DNA from: Chlamydiae bacterium RIFCSPLOWO2_12_FULL_49_12
GTDB lineage: Bacteria > Chlamydiota > Chlamydiia > Chlamydiales > Rhabdochlamydiaceae
NCBI GenBank assembly: GCA_001796315.1
Contig: MGME01000030.1
Coordinates: forward strand, 1-33,695
DNA length: 33,695 nucleotides
Direction of reading: 5' to 3'
Below, piece by piece: positions 15,743 to 22,804 of this stretch. Every line of letters begins with the position of its first letter. Within the stretch, counting starts at the first letter, position 1. A model generated the notes under the pieces. That model saw only the letters and a list, made by a program, of their open reading frames with translations, did not search any database and was not told the DNA's origin. The position numbers and the translations under genes were made by a program.

Positions 15743-16433
15743 AGAGGGCGGGGCGGCTTGGCGTTCCCAGTTGTGCAATGGGGTAGGAGGGCTTTTTTTT
15801 ATCTTTTTTAAAGAGATCGGAGAGCGCTTCTTTTTTTCTTTCCCCTAAAATTAAGACGACGGTCAAGGCGGCTTTCCGGATGCAGGGAAAGGTGAGCGAC
15901 ATGCGCCAGGTCTTAAGAGAGGGAATCCAGTTAGCGATCACAAGCCTCTTTCTCTCCTTTACTCCTAAGCTCCCATCGAAGAGAGAGGCCGTGTGGCCGT
16001 CCTCTCCCATTCCCAGCAGCACGAGGTCGAAGGCGCTCTCCGGGAGGAGCCGCGCTAAGAGCTCTTCATACTGCTTTGCTCCCTCTTCAATGTTTTCTTC
16101 TGCCTTCATCCTGTGAACCTGCGCCGGCGGAATGGGCAGATCTTGGAGGCCCGCCTTAAGGGCCATCCGGTAATTGCTTTTCTCTTGATCGGGGGGAACG
16201 CTTCTCTCATCGCTCCAAAAGAAGTGCACTTTGTCCCATGCCACACGCTCTTTATACGGGGAATGGAAGAGGCGTTCATAAAGAGATCTTGGAGTGGAGC
16301 CTCCGGAGAGCGCGACGAAAAAAGCTCCCTTAGCGGCGACGGCCTCTTGCGCCTTTTGGACAAAGAGGTCTGCGGTGTAAGCAATCGTCGTTAGACGATT
16401 CCCTGGGATGAAGAGTTTTTGCCGTTTGGACAT
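15693..16433 (-). CDS. pgl: 6-phosphogluconolactonase
   Basis: A 246-residue DevB/Pgl-type enzyme hydrolysing 6-phosphogluconolactone, second step of the oxidative pentose phosphate pathway. Signatures: FFVALSGGSTPRSLYERL (about residue 37 on), WDKVHFFWSDERSVPP, SNYRMALKAGL, and FDLVLLGMGEDGHTASLF. Length is normal. The start overlaps opcA by 43 bp, with no strong Shine-Dalgarno, so translation probably depends on opcA. The 3' end overlaps the convergent ankyrin gene by 50 bp. zwf and pgl lie in this order in Chlamydia; here opcA is in between. Confidence 0.94.
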   Translation of the reverse strand: MSKRQKLFIPGNRLTTIAYTADLFVQKAQEAVAAKGAFFVALSGGSTPRSLYERLFHSPYKERVAWDKVHFFWSDERSVPPDQEKSNYRMALKAGLQDLPIPPAQVHRMKAEENIEEGAKQYEELLARLLPESAFDLVLLGMGEDGHTASLFDGSLGVKERKRLVIANWIPSLKTWRMSLTFPCIRKAALTVVLILGERKKEALSDLFKKDKKKPSYPIAQLGTPSRPALFIADQEASSLLTNADV

Positions 16434-17434
16434 AAGAGAGGCAGTTGAGAGATGTGTTCAAGAACATTTAAAAAGTGTGCGCTTGTTCCCTTGTGCAAGA
16501 CCTCTTTGAGAAGAGAGCCTCCCGCCTCGCCTTTGGCAAAGATAAATTGAGAGGGGAGGTAGCACTGGTCGGGAGTGGTAATTTCCAGGGTAATTTGATG
16601 GGGAAAGTCCAGATGCCGGGTAAAGGTAAAAGAGGCGTGATCGGTTGTCGTCAAATGCATCGACGTGAGGGTGCCGGGAGAGAGGGATGTGCAGGAAGCG
16701 GAAGAGAGAGTGATGATGACGGGAGTTGAGTTGTTCGTGTAAAAAAATGAGAGGTCTTTTCGATCGTTTGTGAGATGCTCAAAGCGCCAGTTTAAGCGGG
16801 ATGCGAGCCAGGCCATCAGGTAGATTGCCTGAACCCGGGTGTGGCAGAGATGAGGAGAGGGAATCATATTGTAGGTAAGATGGATTTCTTTGCTCTTTTC
16901 GAGCGCTCTGAGTTGATCTTGAGGTGAAAAGGTAGAGGCGAGAAGGTCGCGCCAGCTTTCCATGCGGGCCCAGTTCAGATCGGCGATGGCGCATCCCGCC
17001 TGTTTGTAGTGATTGAGGGCGGATCTAGCAAAGGCGGGGAGATCTTCAGCCGCTTCTGAGTCGAAGATGATCCGCTGGGCGAGTCTTTCCAGCTCTTTCG
17101 AAAGGCTGTTTTCTTTGATGTCCAGCATCCAGAGAAGATAGACGGGAAGGTCCGAGATAAGATGGGGGAGGATGAGCAACGGGGCGATCTGTTGGGCGCT
17201 TTCTCCTAAAATGATTTCGATGGAGTCGCATGCCATCCCCTGGGGATGGCCGGGGTGCGGCTCTTGAGAGACGGTTGTCTGAAAGTAGTCGGGTTTTTGG
17301 TTTGGATCAACGAGGACAAAGAGAAGGCGAGAGGGGAATTTTTGAATGATCTTATTAGCTAATGAGCGGATGTAGTCTCCCCGTTCTCCTTTTTTGGAGT
17401 AGATGATTAGATTAAAAAGACCGCCGGTCTGCAT
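16391..17434 (-). CDS. opcA: Glucose-6-phosphate dehydrogenase assembly protein OpcA
   Basis: A 347-residue OpcA-family protein. The N-terminal half has LPHLISDLPVYLLWMLDI, equivalent to the family's 'sDlPv-(F/Y)-lWW' segment, then RIIFDSEAA and the hallmark ADLNWARMESWRDLLASTF (residues about 168-186). The C-terminal half matches OpcA_C in layout (VQAIYLMAWLASRLNWRFE). OpcA activates or assembles Zwf and is best known from cyanobacteria and actinobacteria. Here it lies directly between zwf (no gap) and pgl (43-bp overlap), which strongly supports the role. A GGAGG site lies inside the zwf end. It contains no recognisable enzyme motifs. Confidence 0.85.
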   Translation of the reverse strand: MQTGGLFNLIIYSKKGERGDYIRSLANKIIQKFPSRLLFVLVDPNQKPDYFQTTVSQEPHPGHPQGMACDSIEIILGESAQQIAPLLILPHLISDLPVYLLWMLDIKENSLSKELERLAQRIIFDSEAAEDLPAFARSALNHYKQAGCAIADLNWARMESWRDLLASTFSPQDQLRALEKSKEIHLTYNMIPSPHLCHTRVQAIYLMAWLASRLNWRFEHLTNDRKDLSFFYTNNSTPVIITLSSASCTSLSPGTLTSMHLTTTDHASFTFTRHLDFPHQITLEITTPDQCYLPSQFIFAKGEAGGSLLKEVLHKGTSAHFLNVLEHISQLPLLCPNGKNSSSQGIV

Positions 17435-18973
17435 CTAAAGGAGCCTCCACTGATGTCCATCCGTTGCCATTAACCGGTCGGCTGCTTTTGGCCCCCATGT
17501 TCCTGCTGCGTAGTTTGGAAAGGGCTCCGGGGTTTCCTGTTGCCACCTGAGCAAAAGGGGCGTGAATAGCTTCCAGGAGGCCATGACCTCGTCTTCTCGT
17601 GCAAAGAGGGTGCGGTCTCCCAAAATGGCGTCGCAGATAAGTCTTTCGTAGGCCTCAGGGGCGCTCATGCCGAAATAGGAGCTGTAGCGAAAGTCCATTT
17701 TGACCGGCTGGATAGGGCTGGAAGGGCCGGGGACTTTGCAATTGGTCTTCAAAGAGATGCCTTCATCTGGCTGAATCCTCAAAGCGAGCACATTGGGATC
17801 CTGATGCATTTGAGGGGTTTTGAAGAGAACTTCCGGCGGCGACTTGAAGACGACGGCGATCTCGGTGGCTTTTTTTGGGAGTCTTTTTCCTGCACGGAGA
17901 TAAAAAGGGACCCTATCCCAGCGCGGGTTGTCAATAAAGAGGCGCAGGGCGACGAAGGTCTCAATCAGGGAGTCAGGAGAGACGTTTTCTTCTTCGCGGT
18001 AGCCTGGTGCAGCCCTGCCTCCGCTGTAACCCGGTCCATATTGTCCGCGGACAGCGGTCTGTTGGAAGAGATTTGCAGGGCAGAAGTGCAGCGCTTCTAA
18101 AATCTTGACCTTTTCGTTGTGGATGGCATCTGAGGAAAGATCAACCGGCGGGTCCATGGCAATCAGGGCGAGCAGCTGCATCATGTGGTTTTGAAGGATG
18201 TCGCGGCAGAGCCCCTCCTCTTCATAAAAGCGTCCCCGCGTTCCTACTCCCATGTCTTCTGCCACGGTGATTTGAACATGGTCGATATAGCGCTTGTTCC
18301 AGAGGTGTTCAAAGATGGTATTGGCAAATCGGAAGACGAGGATATTTTGCACCGTCTCTTTGCCCAGATAGTGGTCGATCCGGAAGATCTGATTTTCCAC
18401 AAGAAATTTTCTGAGCTCTTGCTGCAGTGCTAAAGCCGAGGCCAAGTCATGGCCAAAGGGCTTTTCAATGATGACGCGCGAGAAGCGATGTTTGATCTTG
18501 GCTTCATCGTAAAGAAGCTGATGTTGATGGAGCTTTTTGCAAATCAGAGAAAAAAAGGCCGGCTGCGTCGAGAGGTAAAAGAGCCGATTTCCCCGAGTTC
18601 CCAGTTTTGCGTCGAGTTCATTGAGCAGGCGCTTTAGGCTTTCATAGCCCGCATCGTCGTGAAATTCCGCCCGGTGATAGAAGATCTGTTCTTTAAAAGT
18701 ATTCCAGACCTCTTCTTCTAGGGGTCCTGAACGGGAAAAGGCAGTGATCTTCTCCTTCATTTCACAGCGGAACTGCTCTGAGTTCTTATCGCGGCGCGCA
18801 AAGGCGACAGAGGCAAACTGGGCGGGGAGCTGCCCTTCGCGCACCAGGTTGTAGAGGGCGGGCATGATCTTACGCGCCGTCAGATCGCCCGTCGCTCCAA
18901 AAATGATCAGGATACAAGGACTGGTGATCCGGCTGGAAATGCCCGGCTCTTGCAAGGGATGAGAGGCTGTCAT
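17435..18973 (-). CDS. zwf: Glucose-6-phosphate 1-dehydrogenase
   Basis: A 512-residue NADP-linked enzyme for the first oxidative pentose phosphate step. ILIIFGATGDLTARKIMPALY (from residue 21) binds the cofactor; VIIEKPFGHDL (about 167-177) and the active-site FRIDHYLGKETVQNI (about 197-211) are intact; FYLRAGKRLPKKATEI binds substrate. The start is uncertain. ATG 18973 gives the usual family length and is chosen; GTG 19117 has a better-spaced GGAG site and would add 48 residues that translate a hairpin region and start within 24 bases of the ATPase stop codon. Other Met codons occur at 19006 and 19027. The gene is separated from ruvX by the inserted ATPase gene and abuts opcA. Confidence 0.95.
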   Translation of the reverse strand: MTASHPLQEPGISSRITSPCILIIFGATGDLTARKIMPALYNLVREGQLPAQFASVAFARRDKNSEQFRCEMKEKITAFSRSGPLEEEVWNTFKEQIFYHRAEFHDDAGYESLKRLLNELDAKLGTRGNRLFYLSTQPAFFSLICKKLHQHQLLYDEAKIKHRFSRVIIEKPFGHDLASALALQQELRKFLVENQIFRIDHYLGKETVQNILVFRFANTIFEHLWNKRYIDHVQITVAEDMGVGTRGRFYEEEGLCRDILQNHMMQLLALIAMDPPVDLSSDAIHNEKVKILEALHFCPANLFQQTAVRGQYGPGYSGGRAAPGYREEENVSPDSLIETFVALRLFIDNPRWDRVPFYLRAGKRLPKKATEIAVVFKSPPEVLFKTPQMHQDPNVLALRIQPDEGISLKTNCKVPGPSSPIQPVKMDFRYSSYFGMSAPEAYERLICDAILGDRTLFAREDEVMASWKLFTPLLLRWQQETPEPFPNYAAGTWGPKAADRLMATDGHQWRLL

Positions 18974-19048
18974 GCCTCTTTGTATATCACTTTTTGATCT
19001 CTCCATGCAATAGGAGGCGATATTCATTTGCGTATAAAAAGGCAGGAG

Positions 19049-19067
19049 AGTCGAGCTTATCTCGACT
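19049..19067. repeat. Hairpin and left copy of the 14-bp repeat flanking the ATPase insert
   Basis: AGTCGAG (19049-19055) and CTCGACT (19061-19067) form a perfect 7-bp stem with a 5-base loop. The first 14 bases (19049-19062) recur exactly in the same orientation at 20698-20711, across the ruvX stop codon. Confidence 0.7.
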
Positions 19068-19140
19068 TTGCAACTTTTTGGACACGACGGAACTTTTGTG
19101 ATGTTTGTTAAACTCACCCATCATTCTCCACTCACTCCTT

Positions 19141-20469
19141 TCATTCTGTAATCTTTAGGCGAAAGCGAGGGAAAAGACTGATTGCGTATAAAGGATAATT
19201 AACAAGCTTTCCATCAAGAGTAAAATTTCTTAAGGAGGCTCTAGACAATACTAAAGGAGCGTTTTCTTCTTTTGAAAATTTCTCATCATATACTGTAAGA
19301 CTTTTCTTTTTTTTAGAGAAACCGGCCTTTACCTCAAGAGGGAAAATATGATGTTCTGTGGAAATTACAAAATCTACTTCTGCAATCCCCTCACTTGTCC
19401 AATAATAGAGTTCATCAAAATGCTTATCATGAAGCTCTATTGCTACAAAATTTTCAGCTAAAGCCCCTTTGAATTCCTGAAAAAGTTGATCGCCTTCTAA
19501 AATAATTCTAGGATCCAGTTTACTCATTGTCCCAAGCAAGCCTACATCCAGTAAAAACACCTTAAATGCTTGCTTATCCGCATAAGCATCTAAGGGTAGC
19601 TTGGGAGTCGAAATATGATTAGCCTTGATGATGAGTCCTGCACTCTTTAGCCACTGTAAGGATGTTTCAAATTCCCTAGCCCTAGCGCTTTTGCGAATTG
19701 CCGAAAAAATGAACTTTTTATTCTCTTTAGCCAATTGACTAGGGACAGAATCCCAGATAGCCATAATTTTCATTACCTCATCTTTTGGCGCATGTTTTGC
19801 AAAATCTAATATATAGGCGTCCAGAATTTCTTTTTGTACCACTCTGACTTGCTCAAGATTTTCTGTTTTCAAATAGGTAGCAACAGCTTCCGGCATACCC
19901 CCTATAATAAAGTAATATTTTAGAAGGGAGATTAATTTGTTATGAAATATCTCCGAGATCGGTTTTGGATGATCCATTTCTTCGAGCATTACAGCTAACT
20001 CCGGCTCGCCGATTGCAGTCAAAAATTCAAAAAAATTCAATGGGGCAAGATCGAGAAAGTTCACTTTACCAACAGGAAATCCCTTCGTCAACTTTACTCC
20101 AAGTAAAGAACCGGCTGTAGCCAAATGATACTCATTCTTTTTTTCACAAAAATATTTCAGGCAAGCTAAAGCTTGAGGACATTCCTGAATCTCGTCTAAT
20201 ACGATTAGTGTAGAACCAGGATGAATCTTTTTTTTGAAATAGATGTTGAGTTCCTTGATAATTCTGTCGGGATCTAAATCTTCATTAAAAAAACTTGCGA
20301 AGTGAGGGGTTTCATCAAAATTGATATAGACATGATCCTCATATTCTCGCTTTGCAAATTCGGTCAAAATATAAGTTTTGCCTACTTGGCGAGCTCCCCT
20401 TAATACCAATGGTTTACGTAAATTTGAGCCTTTCCATTGAAGTAACTTTTGATAAAACTCTCTTTCCAT
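19141..20469 (-). CDS. AAA-type ATPase with C-terminal DUF4143
   Basis: A 442-residue protein of the widespread 'ATPase plus DUF4143' family. Walker A is LRGARQVGKTYIL (Gly25-Thr32), Walker B is STLIVLDEIQECPQAL (Asp92-Glu93), and ATAGSLLGVKL is the sensor region. The C-terminal DUF4143 half has YFIIGGMPEAVATYL, the FLLDVGLLGTMSKL region, GALAENFVAIEL, and the nuclease-like YYWTSEGIAEVDFVI...FPLEVKAG, in which D-x-x-(I)-(18)-E-V-K resembles a PD-(D/E)XK active site. Function is not established; members are often mobile and occur in many copies. The gene is clearly AT-richer than its neighbours and splits the ruvX-zwf pair. It has no strong Shine-Dalgarno. Confidence 0.93.
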   Translation of the reverse strand: MEREFYQKLLQWKGSNLRKPLVLRGARQVGKTYILTEFAKREYEDHVYINFDETPHFASFFNEDLDPDRIIKELNIYFKKKIHPGSTLIVLDEIQECPQALACLKYFCEKKNEYHLATAGSLLGVKLTKGFPVGKVNFLDLAPLNFFEFLTAIGEPELAVMLEEMDHPKPISEIFHNKLISLLKYYFIIGGMPEAVATYLKTENLEQVRVVQKEILDAYILDFAKHAPKDEVMKIMAIWDSVPSQLAKENKKFIFSAIRKSARAREFETSLQWLKSAGLIIKANHISTPKLPLDAYADKQAFKVFLLDVGLLGTMSKLDPRIILEGDQLFQEFKGALAENFVAIELHDKHFDELYYWTSEGIAEVDFVISTEHHIFPLEVKAGFSKKKKSLTVYDEKFSKEENAPLVLSRASLRNFTLDGKLVNYPLYAISLFPRFRLKITE

Positions 20470-20524
20470 AAGCCTATGTTGCCGTTTTATCCATTATTAT
20501 TCCATAATATGTTCAAAAAACGTG

Positions 20525-20574
20525 ATATTTTCGCAAAAATATGTCAATTTTTTTGTCATTTTTCACAAAAAATG
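20525..20574 (-). promoter_or_regulatory. Two similar dyads upstream of the ATPase gene
   Basis: ATATTTT/AAAATAT (20525-20542) and CATTTTT/AAAAATG (20557-20574) are both perfect 7-bp dyads with a 4-base spacer (cgca and caca), centred 32 bp apart, about three helical turns. A consensus TTGACA lies between them on the minus strand (20542-20547), but no good -10 follows at 16-18 bp. This looks like a paired operator. The rest of the 236-bp gap shows no ORF. Confidence 0.45.
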
Positions 20575-20697
20575 GACGAAGCGTGAGAAAAGCGAGTAAT
20601 ACACTCCCATGTTATATGGAAGCTTTAACCCATCCTTCGAAATTAATTACAACCTGAAAGCCGCCTCCTCGAAATCCGGCTGTCAAAAAACGTACAA

Positions 20698-20711
20698 AGT
20701 CGAGCTTATCT
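20698..20711. repeat. Right copy of the 14-bp repeat, across the ruvX stop
   Basis: AGTCGAGCTTATCT is identical in sequence and orientation to 19049-19062. The two copies bracket 1635 bp that contain only the AT-rich ATPase gene and its upstream region. Confidence 0.65.
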
Positions 20712-21131
20712 GTACTTTTGCGCGTCGAGATAGTTTTGCAAGATGACGGCTGCCGCCACTTTATCTGAAAGCTGCGCTCTCTTTTTGCGGCAGATGTTAG
20801 CCTCTTTAAGGGTGCGCTCCGCCTGTGCGGTGGTGAGCCGCTCATCCCAGAGGATGACGGGAAGAGAGAAGTGCTCTTGGAGATGGGCGGCAAATTGCCG
20901 TGCAAGAGTGGAGAGTTCGCTCTCTTGTCCCGAAGGATGGAGCGGAAGGCCTAAGACAATGGCTTTCAAAGGCGTCCCTGCAAGCTTCTCTTTGAGAAGA
21001 AGGACGCTCTCCTTTAAAGAGCGGCGGCACTCCAACACAAGCCAGGGGGTAGCAAGCGTATGCGTGGGATCGGAGAGGGCGGCGCCGATGCGTTTTTTTC
21101 CAAAATCGAGAGCAAGGATCCTTAGGGACAT
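20706..21131 (-). CDS. ruvX: Putative pre-16S rRNA nuclease / Holliday-junction resolvase family (YqgF)
   Basis: A 141-residue YqgF/RuvX RNase-H-fold protein. RILALDFGKKRIGAALSD (catalytic Asp9) opens it, IVLGLPLHPSGQESELS follows, then VILWDERLTTAQAERTL and a final SDKVAAAVILQNYLD with the third acidic ligand. E. coli YqgF matures 16S rRNA 5' ends. The ATG at 21131 gives the usual length and a 10-bp overlap with pyrG; an upstream Met at 21152 adds seven residues (MQRESLS). Order pyrG-yqgF-zwf matches Chlamydia apart from the inserted ATPase. The stop codon lies inside the 14-bp repeat. Confidence 0.92.
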   Translation of the reverse strand: MSLRILALDFGKKRIGAALSDPTHTLATPWLVLECRRSLKESVLLLKEKLAGTPLKAIVLGLPLHPSGQESELSTLARQFAAHLQEHFSLPVILWDERLTTAQAERTLKEANICRKKRAQLSDKVAAAVILQNYLDAQKYR

Positions 21132-22747
21132 AGAGAGGCTTTCTCTTTGCATTTGAGAGCGGCGTCAATGAAGTCCAAAAAGAGCGGGTGGGGAGCGGTC
21201 GGCTTGGATTTGAACTCGGGGTGGAACTGCACGCCGACCATCCAGGGATGATGGGCGAGCTCGGCGATTTCACATAGAGCTCCTCCGTCCAAGGTTCCGG
21301 AGATCTTAAGGCCCCGACTTTCAAACGCCTCTTTGTAGCAATTGTTAAACTCGTAGCGGTGGCGGTGCCTCTCGGAAATGGTTAAGGTTTTGTACGCTTC
21401 TGCGGCGATCGACCCTTCCTGTAGCAGGCACGGGTAAGCCCCCAGGCGCATGCTTCCTCCCATCTCGTCCACTCCTTGCTGCTCCGAAAGAAGAGAGATG
21501 ACAGGATCGGGCGTGCGGGAGTCCATCTCTGTGGAATTCGCGCGGCTGAGGCCGAGGACATGGCGGGCAAAATCGACGCACATCACTTGCATGCCGAGAC
21601 AGAGGCCGAAATAGGGAATAGACTTTTCCCTGCAATATTTTGCCGTGAGGATCATGCCTTGCCATCCTCTACTTCCAAATCCTCCGGGGACGAGGCAGGC
21701 ATCGCACCCTTCGAGAATCCGATCGATCGGCTCCTTGTCGAGGATTTCGGACTCAAAGCGGCGGATCACGAGCTTTGCATCCCTGGCAACGGCTGCGTGC
21801 TCAAGCGCCTCAAAGACCGACTTGTAGGCGTCTTGATGTTGCATGTATTTTCCCACAATTCCAATCACGACTTGATGTTTGGGATTGAGCATCCGCGAGA
21901 GCATCTCTTTCCATGAAGAGAGATCTACCTTTTTTTGCGGAAGATTTAGGAAAGAAGAGATTTTGTCGTCCAGCCCTTGATCCTTTAACGTCAGAGGCAC
22001 TTCGTAGATGCTGTGAGCGACGTCGACCTCGTCAATGACAGCCTCTTTCTCGACGCTGCAAAAAAGCGAGAGCTTCTCTTTTATCTCTTCGGACAGGGGC
22101 TCTTCACAGCGGCAGATGAGGATATCGGGCATGATCCCGATTTCGCGCAGGATCTGCACCGAATGCTGGGAAGGTTTTGTCTTGACCTCTCCGGCCGCTT
22201 TGAGAAAAGGGACGTAGGTTAGATGGATGTTGATGCATTTTCCGCGGTGATCGTGGCGGAATTGTCGAATCGCCTCCAAGAAAGGCTGAGATTCGATATC
22301 GCCGACCGTTCCTCCGATTTCGACCAAGACGACATCCGTCTTTTCCTGTGCATAGGTGCAGTCGATGATCCGTCTCTTGATCTCTTCGGTAACATGCGGG
22401 ATGACCTGCACCGTCTGTCCGAGATAGTCTCCGCGCCGCTCTCCTTTGATGACCGTTTCATAGATTTGACCGGAGGTTGCATTGGAAGAGCGGGTTAAAG
22501 AGGCGTTTGTAAAGCGGAAGTAGTGGCCGAGGTCAAGATCGGTCTCGGCGCCGTCGTCGGTGACGTAGACCTCTCCGTGCTGGAAGGGGTTCATTGTTCC
22601 GGGATCGACGTTTAAGTAAGGGTCGAGCTTGAGCATGGCGACTTTGAGGCCGCGAGTTTCTAAAAGAAGAGCAATCGATGCCGAGGTGATCCCTTTTCCT
22701 AAGGAGGAGACCACGCCGCCTGTAATAAATATATATTTTGGTTCCAT
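21122..22747 (-). CDS. pyrG: CTP synthase
   Basis: A 541-residue enzyme making CTP from UTP, ATP and glutamine. The synthase domain starts KYIFITGGVVSSLGKGITSAS (Lys18), with LKLDPYLNVDPGTMNPFQHGEVYVT and VEIGGTVGDIES. The class I glutamine amidotransferase domain has its nucleophile Cys383 in PYFGLCLGMQVM and the His/Glu pair in GVQFHPEF near the end. Length equals the family standard. The ATG has no Shine-Dalgarno, and a TATAAT ends only 9 bases before it. It starts the pyrG-ruvX unit and overlaps ruvX by 10 bp. Confidence 0.97.
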   Translation of the reverse strand: MEPKYIFITGGVVSSLGKGITSASIALLLETRGLKVAMLKLDPYLNVDPGTMNPFQHGEVYVTDDGAETDLDLGHYFRFTNASLTRSSNATSGQIYETVIKGERRGDYLGQTVQVIPHVTEEIKRRIIDCTYAQEKTDVVLVEIGGTVGDIESQPFLEAIRQFRHDHRGKCINIHLTYVPFLKAAGEVKTKPSQHSVQILREIGIMPDILICRCEEPLSEEIKEKLSLFCSVEKEAVIDEVDVAHSIYEVPLTLKDQGLDDKISSFLNLPQKKVDLSSWKEMLSRMLNPKHQVVIGIVGKYMQHQDAYKSVFEALEHAAVARDAKLVIRRFESEILDKEPIDRILEGCDACLVPGGFGSRGWQGMILTAKYCREKSIPYFGLCLGMQVMCVDFARHVLGLSRANSTEMDSRTPDPVISLLSEQQGVDEMGGSMRLGAYPCLLQEGSIAAEAYKTLTISERHRHRYEFNNCYKEAFESRGLKISGTLDGGALCEIAELAHHPWMVGVQFHPEFKSKPTAPHPLFLDFIDAALKCKEKASLCP

Positions 22748-22756
22748 GCTAGCGTC

Positions 22757-22785
22757 ATTATATCAATAGATCTCTACCATCTCCA
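22757..22785 (-). promoter_or_regulatory. pyrG: pyrG promoter, possibly giving a leaderless mRNA
   Basis: A perfect TATAAT (22757-22762, minus strand) and TGGAGA (22780-22785, 4 of 6 to consensus) are 17 bp apart. The -10 ends 9 bases before the pyrG ATG, so transcription would begin one to three bases before the start codon. Confidence 0.55.
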
Positions 22786-22804
22786 GTGAAAAAAAAATAT
22801 TAGC

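Noticed and set aside
19028-19192. TTGCGTATAAA occurring twice (19028 and 19182) as a possible element end
   Set aside because: The second copy is coding sequence of the ATPase (Leu-Tyr-Ala-Ile), there is no inverted partner, and the match is only 11 bases.
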